Source of the DNA: Blasia pusilla
Lineage: Eukaryota > Marchantiophyta > Marchantiopsida > Blasiales
Length of the DNA stretch: 64,000 bases
Direction of reading: 5' to 3'
NCBI GenBank assembly: GCA_050084515.1
Contig: CM114275.1
Coordinates: 4,464,001 to 4,528,000 of the forward strand
Shown here: positions 54,542 through 64,000 of the stretch, one piece after another
Layout: each line of letters begins with the position of its first letter
Position numbering within the stretch: position 1 is the stretch's first letter
Made by a program: the position numbers and the translations under genes
Notes under the pieces: model-generated
Seen by the model: only the letters and a program-made list of their open reading frames with translations
Database searches by the model: none
Told to the model about the DNA's origin: nothing

Positions 54542-57021
54542 TCACTGGGCGAGAGTGAAGCACTTGATGAGTTCTTCGTACACTTTGATGCCTTTCAGGT
54601 ACTCCTTCACACTCACAAACTGACAACGGATAACGATGAGAATAGTGCTATACAGCAAATGGGAGACTTATCTTAACATTTGTATGAAGGCTAACCTTAC
54701 CTGCAATTGAGGTGTTCATCGGAAGCGAGACGAAGACTATCTATTAACTGAAATAGTCCAAGGCATACCCCATAAATGCTCACTAATCGACTGAGTCCTA
54801 GGGCAAAATGAACTCCGTGCCTCAAGAAAGACATAGAGCAGATGAAGGTATGATTCGATAATGCGTGGTCCTCCATGTACATGTGTTCCCGCCCAAATCG
54901 GGGTCACTATGAGCTACGAATGAATAAATTCTTTCAGTTGCAGGTTATGAGGCACTCACCTCATTATCTTCATGAATCCGGATCGAAGTGTTGGTGAAAG
55001 GTGCGAACCCAAAAGCTGGGATGCCCATATTTCTGATGAAACGAGCATCGGTCGATATCCAGTGCAGGACCTCGGGATCGTGAAGTTTGCCTCCCGTCTT
55101 TTCTACGGCTTTCTTAAAAAGTACCCACCAAGGATTTGAATCATTCGCCACCGTTATCGCGGGGTGTCTCATGTCGTTTTTCACACCATGCTTTATGAGG
55201 AACTGATAAGCAATCTCAGCATGTTAGCGCCAAATACATGACTGTACAGAACTAGGATTGTCAATGCGCCTTTCGAATTTCACCAATTCAGTGCAGGAGA
55301 TTCCGCCGTGCCCTACAAATCACGGGGACAATAATATCTATATACTCATTCGCTGTGGACGAAGTAATAAAATGGATCACAGGTATCCGTTTTTCCAATT
55401 TCTTGAGTATGAGTGATGTATATGCATATGCGTCAAATGAAGAAATGATACTCTCGACAATGTACATGTCACAATGTTCATTTCAACTCCTGATGCTCTT
55501 ATGGATCCCCCAGACCAAGAGTAGAAAAAAACCATACTACTGTAATATCAAAAGAAAAGCGAGTTCATCTTACACCGGAGGACATGTTGCGAGAAGCAGG
55601 CGCCCACTCTTCCGCCAGCAACTTTTCGAGGGTAGCTTCTATACCATCAATTAATGGCAGACGCATATCAAAGCCCGCAGCAGCTTCTGATGGTTGCAAG
55701 TTCATGACGAATCCCTTCAAAACCATCACAACTCAGTTGGAGCATGTATATCGAACATGGGGAAACTGGAATTAATATTAACTAGTCCGCTTCAAGGTAA
55801 AATTACCTCCAACCGAAAGCTTGACAGGGAACAAACTCAAAATCTAAATCCGTAGTCGAAAGGCGGGTTTGGTGTCGATCAGTGAAAGCCGCGACATACA
55901 AAATCAGAAATCTTCTCACAAACTGTTTTCAGTGACAAATCCTTGCGTGAAGCCTGAGTCACACGTAAAACGGCTACTCTCGCAAACTTTCGTTTCAGAA
56001 AGGAGGAAAGAAATGAGTCCTCTGAATTTCCTATGATGGCCTATCGACAGAGACAACACAAGGTAACATAAGCGAATGCTCAGACGCGAGGCCCACAAAC
56101 TGAAAGAAGAACAAACGATAAGGGGAGGATTACCGTGGGAGTGGGAGTGCCAGCTTTAAGAAATACGTTGTTGATCGACACCATTTTATCCTCAGTAATC
56201 AAACCGGCTTTCACCCGCGCAATTTCAGCATTCCGAAAGTCCGCTATCTTGTCCAAACTGATCTTCAAATTCTCGAGTGCCAGGCCATCGATCATCCTGG
56301 ATCCATGTGCAGGAGAACCTCGAGCAATTACATAAAACCACCACATTGGCCTCTCGGCGTTGAACACTCTATACGAATCATGAGGGGAGACAATGCCCTC
56401 ATCCAGCACCAACGCTACGTTAAGATCCTTGAAATCCTTAGAGTGGAAAAATTTCAAGGATCCATCGGCTCCCCCAATCTCCTTATCTGGCAAAAAAGAT
56501 ATGTGTAATGTGCGTTTGGGCTTGAATCCTTCCGCCATCAAGTTTCGAACTGCCTCTAAGTACTGCATCCCCACAGATTTCATATTTTGCGCACCTCTGG
56601 CAAAAATTCTGCCATCCGAGTCGATTTGGCCGCTGAGAGGTGGGTACGTCCATTTCGTCTCATTGGCTGGGACTACATCTATATGCGAGTTCAGGAGGAT
56701 AGAGGGCAGCTCTGGTTCGGTGCCTTCCCAGGTGAGATGGACGATGAACTTCTGCTGCTCACGTTCCAATATTTTGAATTGCATACCGATTTCCAATCCC
56801 TGCCGGACAACGAAATCTGTCGCAGAGAAGTAGTCAGGGAATGGTTGCCTCGTATCGATCTGGAGATAACTCTGAAGTCGGGTAACCGCCGCACGCTCCC
56901 CCATCTCCTCCGCGGATGGAGTTGCCGCCGCCACCAGAAGGATCCGGAAATCCAAGCACGCTAGAAACATGAGCACCACCGTCAAAGCATTCTGGACGCA
57001 TTTCATCGTTCCCCGAATCAA
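54542..57021 (-). CDS. Aminoacylase-1-like peptidase M20 protein (4 exons), two catalytic residues substituted
   Basis: Exons on the minus strand: 57021-56134, 55714-55574, 55202-54960 and 54619-54542; donors GTAATC, GTAAG, GTGAG and acceptors AAG, CAG, CAG, all in phase 0. About 449 residues from the first ATG (444 from the second, 57006), the normal aminoacylase-1 length. A hydrophobic N-terminus (VVLMFLACLDFRILLVAAA) looks like a signal peptide. M20 landmarks: NSHIDVVPA, ARGAQNMKSVGMQYLEAVR, FLPDKEIGGADG, LDEGIV, RGSPAHGSRM, ANDSNPWW, IHEDNE. The family removes acyl groups from N-acyl amino acids with two zinc ions. Here the bridging Asp of RG-x-QDMK is Asn (56584-56586) and the catalytic first Glu of P-D-E-E is Lys (56482-56484), while other ligands remain. 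The frame has no stops, so it seems expressed but possibly without hydrolase activity. Confidence 0.85.
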
Positions 57022-57180
57022 TTTGTTGTGACAATTTCAGCCACCCTTACAATGACTTCCTCTATTTCGCCAACTGACTTTCAGAAAATTAACTGAAGAG
57101 ACTTAGAAACATCTGGCGGTATCGATACGGCCGAACTGGATTCAAGTACATAGAATGCTAAAAGTCCTGAAGTGTGAGTA

Positions 57181-57187
57181 ATTTATA
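57181..57187 (-). promoter_or_regulatory. Candidate TATA box of the aminoacylase-like gene
   Basis: TATAAAT on the minus strand, 160 bp upstream of the first ATG, which leaves room for a 5' leader of about 130 bases. Confidence 0.4.
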
Positions 57188-57619
57188 GGGCATGCTAGGT
57201 ATGATTAGAATTGCAGAAAGGAATGGGAATGTCCTCACTTTTCCTTCCTTGCGTGTTTAAAGGACGATTTCAACGATCCTTTGACTTCGAAAACAAACCC
57301 TTGAACTTAAATATCGCTTAGCGTTGATTGGGGCCTATTTCGAGGAAGAGAAATTAGATGTTTTGTAGCATGTATCAAAGCACTAAATGCACCTTAGACA
57401 TACCGGTGTTGGCATGTCCGCACTTAAGACAACCTAAGAAATATTGAAATACCTTACAACAATCCCTTACAGAACTCTAGCAAATACCATTTTCATGTGA
57501 TGCATATTCGGTTCTTTAGAAGAATAGTTGAGGAAGATTTTGGCTAAATTATTCTGTCCTTATACTTTTAATTAGAAAATTAATTTATAGATTTAGTAGT
57601 CAATATTTGTGGCCTTTCC
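57188..57619. other. Intergenic, nothing recognised
   Basis: AT-rich, without open frames or repeats of note. Confidence 0.4.
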
Positions 57620-58885
57620 ATGTGGGAGTATATATATCCAAATTATTATAAAATAAACTTCAAAAGAGGACAAAGAAAGGTAATAACATCTCAAAAGAGG
57701 AGTTAAAAAAAGCATAAAAGAATGCAAAAAGGAAAATGGTAACTAGCCAACACAAACACGGATTCAATGAGCTACACGATTGATAGCATGAAACAAATCT
57801 GACAAGAACACGAGTGGTTGGTCAGACGTGAATGGACGACGAGGCGAGCGACCCCCCACCACCTCCGCATGACGTATCAATGCCAATGTTTGTGCACATT
57901 GTGAGGCCACTGAGATGCATTGCCGAAAATAAGTAGTAACTACAGAGAGACAAAGACTACTGGAAGGGGCAAGGTGATGATTCTCGAGGGAGTGGTGAGC
58001 ACATTTTTCAGGAAAGTATCAAAAGACACATGTAAATGACCGAATATTTCCACTGAAAAAGAATAAATCCATCAGCCGCATCTCTCACAGCATAACTTAA
58101 CTCCTTGATTCTTGCTGCAGCTTCAGCCGCCAAACCTTCGGTATGTGCGGCTCGACACACCGAGTCAGAACGTATTGGATCAGCAACCACCATATCACTT
58201 AGTGTCCGGAATCCACCTCGAGACATAACAAGATCCACTCTCCGACAAGAGGTTGCTTGTGTGGTTGAAGATAGGACATGGAGTTGCTCTTGCCCAATGG
58301 TGTATCCTACAGTACGAGTCACCGATGCTACCGCCTCTCTAATGACATCATCTGTGGCCGTTCGTTCTCCACCATGTGCACATCGGAGAATATGGATACC
58401 CCTAGCATCAATGGGATCCCCGCATACACAATTCAGCACACCTAACAAAGAAGGATGGGGAAGTCCAAGCCGTAACCGCAAAGCTGTCGAGAATATACTT
58501 CGAGGAAGACGAAATGGAAGAATAAGAGGATTTCCAACAAGCCACGCCTACGCTCCGGTACCCGCACATAAACGCAGACGAGTTCGATGAGCGTCAGAGG
58601 ATGCCTCGGAGAGAATGCTGGAAAAGTTGATTTGATGCAGATTCTCGGAGATATGCTCTTGAAGACGATCAAGCCCTTCCGTAATCAATTGACTGAAAGG
58701 GGATAGAATTGCTTGTGTAGCAAGAGGAAGAAGAGCTCGTGCAGATCTCAGTTGTTGTTGAAATAACAAGTCCCCTCCTCTACATGGGCGATATGATCCA
58801 TCAAGATAGGTGTATCTCCTTGGAGAAACCTTGAAGCCATAATCGGTGCTACATCGTATACTTTCCCTCAATCTACACGGACGTC
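57620..58885 (-). pseudogene. 5'-truncated LINE 2: CCHC knuckle and restriction-like endonuclease
   Basis: Starts abruptly near 58885 and reads LRSARALLPLATQAILSPF, LRLGLPHPS, then CVCGDPIDARGIHILRCAHG (C-x-C, H-x3-C), GGERTATDDVIRE, RRVDLVMSRGG and DMVVADPI: knuckle plus R-D-L / D-x-V nuclease core as in LINE 1. A frameshift near 58550 and another near 58060 break it; in the second frame it goes on (VEIFGHLHVSFDTFLKN; SVASQCAQTLALIRHAEVVG) to a stop at about 57765. The 3' tail contains ATATATAT near 57630. Only 0.6 kb separates it from the aminoacylase-like promoter. Confidence 0.65.
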
Positions 58886-59683
58886 TAAATTTTCAAACTA
58901 TACTTGCGTTCTCTCCCCTTTCATCTCGGATTCATGAAGGAACCTGCTTGGATTCACAATTGTTATCTACTATCAATCTGGTAAGATAGAATACAATAGC
59001 TTCTTCAATCTCCTCACATGTTCACTTGGATCCGTGAAGTTATTCACTACTCTTTCTTTGGTTTTCACGCTTGTTCCATATATTTTTCCTTTGTGCTTTA
59101 CCTCTTTCTCTCTTATTCTCTTAGCTACTAAAGGATGGCTAACTAATGCAGGTCGGTTCAATCAATCAAGGTTGTGTCGCTGGTTTGTACATAGAGTCAT
59201 CGGCCTTGAGCTAAGAGCAAATTTCCATTGGTTGGTGTTGAATTTCTGACCGCATTGATGTCTCTTTTCTCCTCTTCACGTTGATTACAATTGGTGTTTT
59301 GTGATTTTTTGTGGCTAAGCTTCTCTCGCCACTCAAGTATTGACCATTTTGCATTTCCTACAAGACTATGAATTGCTCTCCTCACTCCCACGAGTATGCG
59401 GGGCTTACCCTTGGTAGTTCATGTTTCTTGCTTTTGATAGGTTTTTGATTTCATGCTACTTTTATGCTTTGCAATACATCTTCGTTCAAGAATTGCAAAG
59501 CGTTGCATCTTGTGACAACCTTAATACCTTCTTGCAAGTACAACTTTATTATGCACTTCGATTTTCTCATTTTGTAGATTTCCATAGTCATCTCCAAAGT
59601 GGTTACACCCCATAGCGAATGTTATAAAAGATTTGCATTACACTTCACACTCTTCTCATATTGAGAAGCTAGTATGCTTAATA
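58886..59683. other. No recognisable gene
   Basis: Short frames only; one on the minus strand (58973-59161, ending EHVRRLKKLLYSILPD) has protein-like composition but no domain I can name. Confidence 0.35.
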
Positions 59684-59996
59684 TGTAGAAAACTACTAAA
59701 GAAGCATAACCGGTGGAAAACGGCTCTCACACTCACAGACCACCATGGAGAACAAAATTTTGCAATGAGAGAATGAGTGGAGGTTGGTCCCCTTCTCAAT
59801 TATATAGGGTGTGTACAAGCAACCCTAACCTTAATCTTAACCATACTCTCAAGTTAGACTAATTGTGATTAACTAACCATAGTCAAGATAATCGCGCTTA
59901 ACTGACTAACCAAGATTCAATTTCCCTACTTCCTATGAGTACCAAATGTAGCAATTCAAGTGTCTCATGAGCTTGACTATAACTCAATCTTCAATA
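59684..59996 (-). mobile_element. 3' LTR of copia 3
   Basis: 313 bp, matching the copia 1 LTR (14226-14537) along its length. On the minus strand it begins TATTGAAGATTGAG directly after the polypurine tract and ends TTTCTACA. Confidence 0.75.
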
Positions 59997-60009
59997 CTCC
60001 CCCTCAAAC
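59997..60009 (-). other. Polypurine tract of copia 3
   Basis: GTTTGAGGGGGAG on the minus strand, abutting the LTR. Confidence 0.65.
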
Positions 60010-60314
60010 TCATATCAATATCTCTAATGCCTAAATCATTTCTAAACATCTCAAATTTTATCTCCAGACAATGCCTTTATAAAGATGTCAGCAATTTGCT
60101 GATCTGTACCTATATACACAAGATCAATTTCTCTTGCAAGCATTTTTTCTCTGATAAAATGATAGTGCACCTCAACATGCTTTCTACGAGCATGAAACAT
60201 AGGGTTATTAGCAAAATTGATGCTACTAATATTTTCTGCATATATTACACTACGTCCTAAGTCACTAACACAAATCTCAACAAGTAATCGATGAAGCCAC
60301 GCTGCCTCATATGC
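60010..60314 (-). pseudogene. Copia 3 RNase H C-terminal end, cut by gypsy 3
   Basis: AYEAAWLHRLLVEICVSDLG, FANNPMFHARRKHVEVHYHF, REIDLVYIGTDQQIADIFIK and ALSGDKI are the end of a copia RNase H. Translation starts inside the inserted gypsy LTR at 60315, so the rest of copia 3 must lie to the right of gypsy 3, outside the window. The coding part seen here is still open. Confidence 0.8.
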
Positions 60315-61345
60315 TGTCGTGCCCCTACTCTCCTTGAATGTCATTCTTTATTTATCGCGCCCCTACTCTCCTTGAACGTCAATCTTTAGTGTTGCGGAAG
60401 CGTGCGTTCAGTAGGTCACGAACTCATCGCCGATCTGCACCCAAACACGCACTCTCGTTAGTCGGGTTTGGCCAACCGGCGTTCCAACCCACCGAGTCCT
60501 AAACTCGGCGTCTCATCAAGCTCAACCTTCCTTAGTTCCTAGCTCCCAACACATGGCAAGTCCTTCAAGACTTGGAACAGACTTCCTGGTTAGTCAAGGG
60601 ATCTGAAACGGCACTTGCACGCCTAGCGATCCCAAGTTTCAACCGCCCTCGTGTGAGTTCGAACCGAGACCCAAGTAATTGAGTCGGCGTGAAATCCAAG
60701 AGGGATGTCTAAAATCGCCTCAATGGACTTGGTGCAGGTTTTCCAACCCAACGCCCAAACTCGCCCGTTCCATGCCCTTGAGCGCCCGCTGGCGCCCAAA
60801 GTGGGGTTTGGGTTCCAAGCACTCTCGGAGACCTTCCCCTTACTAGTACTTCTGGGGTTCTCCAATAACCCCTCCCCTTTGGGAAAAGAGGTTCGGGCCC
60901 TTCATTGTGGCCCTCAACCCGACTCCACTTACAGTCGTTTTCGGGTTGTATCTCAGCCGCTGCTTATGCGTTTGCAGCGATCTTTAGTGTGTTTGAACCG
61001 GCTTTTCATAGGCTTTCCAACGCACTCTTATTTGCTCCAAACGCATCTTAGTGCTAAAAGTTATGGCCATAAATACAGTCGGAAACTCTCAAACGCAAGT
61101 GGCGTTCCAAATCCGGATCTTTCCTTTGGCAACCCACTTCCTAGACTCGACTTCTTTCAAGTCTCATTCCGCGTTTGGTCCAGGTTTCTGAGTTGCGACC
61201 ATCACATCAGAAACGCGACTTCTCGCTCGCGTCTCGTCTCTTGTCTCCTCTTTGAGACAACTTCAACGCACAAACCATCTTAGCGTGAGCCCGTTAATGT
61301 TCCGATGTTCCGCTTGGCACTTGTTTGGTCATGAGGGTCGCGACA
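60315..61345 (-). mobile_element. 3' LTR of chromodomain gypsy element 3 (TGTCG family)
   Basis: On the minus strand it begins TGTCGCGACCCTCATGACC next to the polypurine tract and ends at GCACGACA. It is the reference copy that orients the solo LTRs at 2481, 44450 and 47538. The first 38 bp on the plus strand (CCCTACTCTCCTTGAATGTC) are repeated in tandem at about 60359-60395. The flanking TATGC (60310-60314) is the expected target duplicate on this side. Confidence 0.85.
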
Positions 61346-61360
61346 CTCACCCCTCTTTTA
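61346..61360 (-). other. Polypurine tract of gypsy 3
   Basis: TAAAAGAGGGGTGAG on the minus strand directly before the LTR start. Confidence 0.7.
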
Positions 61361-62034
61361 GAGATTGATGCCCTCATCAACGCAAACTTTTATTATGTCA
61401 AGTCTCCTGGGCAGCCCTACCCTTGACATTGAATTGCGTTTCGGTGGCTAACCCGCAATTCCTCTTAGTCTCTAGTTGTCGCTTTGCCCCACTTAGAATT
61501 ATTAGCCTCTCATCTTGGATAAGCCTGGACTAGTTCCAAGGAACTAACCTATCAAATAAGCTAACTAAGTGTGCAACCTTAGACTCTTTCGACTCATTAC
61601 TGTAAACATCACACATGTTTACCTGGTCCACAAATCGCACTACTATTGGGTCGCTCAGATTCGACTTAGGCGCGTCACTAAGTTTACTTATGTGGCCACA
61701 AGTAAGATCACCCCAAGCCCCAAGACAGACTTCATCTGCCCCGCCGACGCTAGGGCGAGCCCGAGTGTAATCCAACACAAGGTCCTATTCTAGGTGCTTA
61801 TCCACATACGAGCTCTCACCTCAAATACTCCTTTTCTGTCCTCTTGTCGTACATTCTAAGTCTATGATGAACGACTCATAGCCATGCACTACCACATACA
61901 AATTGCAATCAACACTGGTATCGAATCTCCAAATCCATACACTCCTTTATTGCAACACTAGCATATTCTAGTTACAACGGCCTTCGGCCCAAGATTCCAC
62001 TGATTACAAGTCATGTATCTAGCTTCTCCTCATA
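61361..62034 (-). other. 3' untranslated part of gypsy 3
   Basis: Lies between the pol stop and the polypurine tract on the minus strand; no coding similarity. Confidence 0.5.
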
Positions 62035-62523
62035 CTAACGTATGTGCTTCGCTTGTGTTCGCTTGAAGTCACACAACAACTCTTGCGCGTGTTCCAAATC
62101 CGCCTCCGCAATCCAAGTCGCCTCCTTCACATGGTAGCCCTTCCATTTTACCAAGTATTCATACTTGTTGGCCCGACGCCTCGAACGTAAGATGGTCTTG
62201 ACCTCGAACTCCGGCTCCTCATTTACGATGACCGGGTGCGGTCTCACCACCTGTCTCCGCTCGAAACCTCCATTATCTTGAAGGTATTTCTTCAATAATG
62301 ACACATGAAAGGTCGGGTGAATCTTGAACTCGTCCGGCAGCCTCAACGTATACACATCCTCAAACGGGTTTGCCACAATCACAAACGGTCCAGCATACTT
62401 GGCAGACAGCTTCGCAGACAACTCTTTCGGAAGAGTGAGATTCTTCACACTCAACCACACTTGTTCTCCAACTTGGAATCGTACTTGGCGCCGACTCTTG
62501 TTAGCATGCTTAACGTACCTCAT
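62035..62523 (-). pseudogene. Gypsy 3 integrase C-terminus and chromodomain
   Basis: Open 162-codon frame: GEQVWLSVKNLTL, LSAKYAGPFVIVANPFEDVY and HPTFHVSLLKKYL (the GPF/Y region of integrase), then a chromodomain at about residues 105-155 with EYLVKWKGYHVKEATWIAEA. The chromodomain guides integration to modified chromatin in chromoviruses. This segment is intact, but the element is broken upstream. Confidence 0.85.
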
Positions 62524-62559
62524 TTGAGCCTTTGCAAGACTTCGCCTCGCGCTCTCTTC

Positions 62560-63117
62560 TCATTCTCGCATCTCTACCAACAAACTTTCTGCCGTCGCTT
62601 GTCGTGTTCGTGCCAATGTAGTACCCTTCGAAAGGGCTAGATCAAGAGGCCCTTCTGGCTCTCGTCCATTTGCCAGGAGAAACGGAGATTCTCCTGTTGC
62701 AGAATGCTTGGTCGAGTTGTAGCAGTATTCCGCCATGCTCACCACTGACCCAATCGCGTTGATCAAGACCGACATAATTCCTCAATCTTGATTCACGATA
62801 GAGTTTACCTTTTCAGTCTGTCCATCCGTCTGTGGGTGGAAAGCCGTACTGAAACTCAGCTTGGTCTTAAACCTTCTGAACAAGTGCTTCCAGAAAGCAC
62901 TGGTAAACTTTGGATCCCGATCTGAAACAATGCTCCTCGGCAAACCATGCGACGCCACGACTATCGAGGAATAGTTGCGTCGTGATATACGCCGTTCGGA
63001 ATCCACCGTCGGCACGAATCTCGCCAACTTGCTTAACCGATCAACAATCACTTGTATAGCGTTGTATCCCCCAGATTCCGGAAGACTCGTGATGAAATCC
63101 ATACTCACACTTTGCAA
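62560..63117 (-). pseudogene. Gypsy 3 integrase core
   Basis: SMDFITSLP, YNAIQVIVDRLSKLARFVP, IVSDRDPKF and HPQTDGQTEKVN supply the D-D-E triad; the second frame continues with SMAEYCYNSTKHSATGESPF. A stop at 62780 splits the core, and another frame break separates it from the chromodomain frame. Confidence 0.85.
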
Positions 63118-63546
63118 GGGTCCTTCGGGATCGGCAAGGGATGCAGCAAGCCTTGTTTCTTATCATAAGAGACTCTATTCGCTGGCGGTCACACAGTCTT
63201 CACATATTGAGCAACATCCTCCTTCATGTTGGGCCAAAAGAATCGCTTTGTGAGCGGCTAGCGCGAGATTTCTCTCCTTTATGTCGCCAAGGGTCCGTCG
63301 TGACATTCCGCTAACACCTTGGTTCGATTCTGCCTTGCCCTACATAGATCCTACTCTGTTTGAACCTTAGTAAACCGTGCCTCAAACTTATGTTGGCCAC
63401 CTTCTCACCCGCTTCAACTTCCTGGTATTCCCCCGCTTGAGCATCCTTCATATATCCTTCACTTAATCCTTCTCTCCGGATCTCTTTCCTTAGGGAACAT
63501 TGCTCTCAAGACTGTGTCGCCGATGGCATGTGTTCCTCCTTGCGAC
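63118..63546 (-). pseudogene. Gypsy 3 linker and zinc-binding region, heavily broken
   Basis: Fragments such as ILWPNMKEDVAQYVKT fit the H2C2 region before the integrase core; the rest is a stop-rich linker from RNase H. Confidence 0.5.
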
Positions 63547-64000
63547 TTAACGATCCGGAATCACATTATCTTTACCTGGCTTGTGGATCAACTCTACATC
63601 CATGAGCGCCAAGGTATCATGCCACCGCAGATTGTTTCGTGTCACTCGATCCTGGGTCTCAAAATACTTGAGTGATATATTATCGGTGAATACTCGAGTC
63701 TTGTGGAGCCCTAGATAATGCCGCCACTTCCTCAAGCAATGTACCACCGCGAACAACTCTTTTTCGTGAGTAGGCCATCTCCTTTCAAAGTGTCGCTAAG
63801 CTTCTTGCTCTCATATGCCACCGGTCTCCTTCTTGCACCAACATTCCGCAATCGCGAAATCACTAGCATCGGTATGCACTTTAACGGTTTGTCAAACTCC
63901 GGCGACTTTAACACTTTGGTTCCAGCGATAGAATCGCTTCACTCGGTTGAATGCCTCATTAACTTCCGGGTCCAAGTCGTGTTGGCAAACTTTGCCGTCC
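63547..64000 (-). pseudogene. Gypsy 3 RNase H (continues beyond window)
   Basis: FAVVHCLRKWRHYLGLHKTR, VFTDNISLKYFETQD and LALMDVELIHKPGKDNVIPD (63547-63756) follow fragments such as PEFDKPLK and a broken HTDASDFAI text (63732-63914 and the other frame). The RT would lie to the right. At least one frameshift lies near 63750-63800. Confidence 0.8.

Noticed and set aside
55355-55654. Plus-strand open frame over the aminoacylase-like gene
   Set aside because: It runs antisense through intron 2 and part of exon 2 of that gene and has no domain.

Overview
The window is nuclear DNA of a land plant with a large, repeat-rich genome. The evidence is a run of telomere-type CTAAACC units, plant-type copia and gypsy retrotransposons (several with initiator-methionine-tRNA-like primer sites), a Helitron Rep fragment, a tRNA-derived SINE candidate, plant-like 25S rRNA, and one spliced peptidase M20 gene resembling plant aminoacylase-1. 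LINEs with a C-terminal restriction-like endonuclease and the ParB/DNA-methyltransferase gene family make me lean towards a non-flowering plant (bryophyte, lycophyte or fern grade), with low confidence. Almost everything else is transposon debris, much of it nested.

Layout. 0-4 kb: a decayed chromovirus-like gypsy copy, reading right, with a solo LTR inserted between RNase H and integrase. 3.9-10.9 kb: a gag+protease-only LTR element with no polymerase, carrying a 5'-truncated LINE. 11-12.1 kb: the N-terminal part of a Helitron Rep/helicase. 12.1-14.5 kb: the 5' half of a copia element, reading left. 14.5-29.2 kb: a gypsy-related complex with an integrase ORF, a polypurine tract, an LTR in the wrong orientation that is split by a 3.3 kb rDNA fold-back, an unknown internal ORF split by a complete copia element with a perfect target duplication, and a second LTR.

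29.2-42.4 kb is the most unusual part. About fifty copies of a palindrome (arm GCAACCCGTCGGA followed by its reverse complement) are spread through it. They form 67-bp tandem arrays upstream of two copies of a TATA/first-exon module, and they fill the introns and flanks of two tandem, decayed copies of a multi-exon gene. That gene's product combines a coiled-coil N-terminus, a ParB/sulfiredoxin-like DGNHK motif and a permuted (beta-class) amino-DNA-methyltransferase core. Exons are free of the palindrome.

42.6-51.3 kb: a diverged LTR, two solo LTRs of one family, a SINE candidate, a (TC)47 run, and a nearly full-length R2-like LINE (N-terminal zinc finger, RT, C-terminal CCHC plus restriction-like nuclease) split by one of the solo LTRs. 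51.3-54.5 kb holds nothing I recognise. 54.5-57.0 kb is the only gene that looks intact: a four-exon aminoacylase-1-like gene on the minus strand, in which two catalytic positions are changed (Asp to Asn, Glu to Lys), so it may be a pseudoenzyme. 57.6-58.9 kb is another LINE fragment. 59.7-64 kb is the 3' end of a copia element interrupted by a minus-strand chromodomain gypsy that runs off the window.

All protein assignments are by reading motifs; no database search was possible. Splice sites, target duplications and repeat boundaries were placed by eye.
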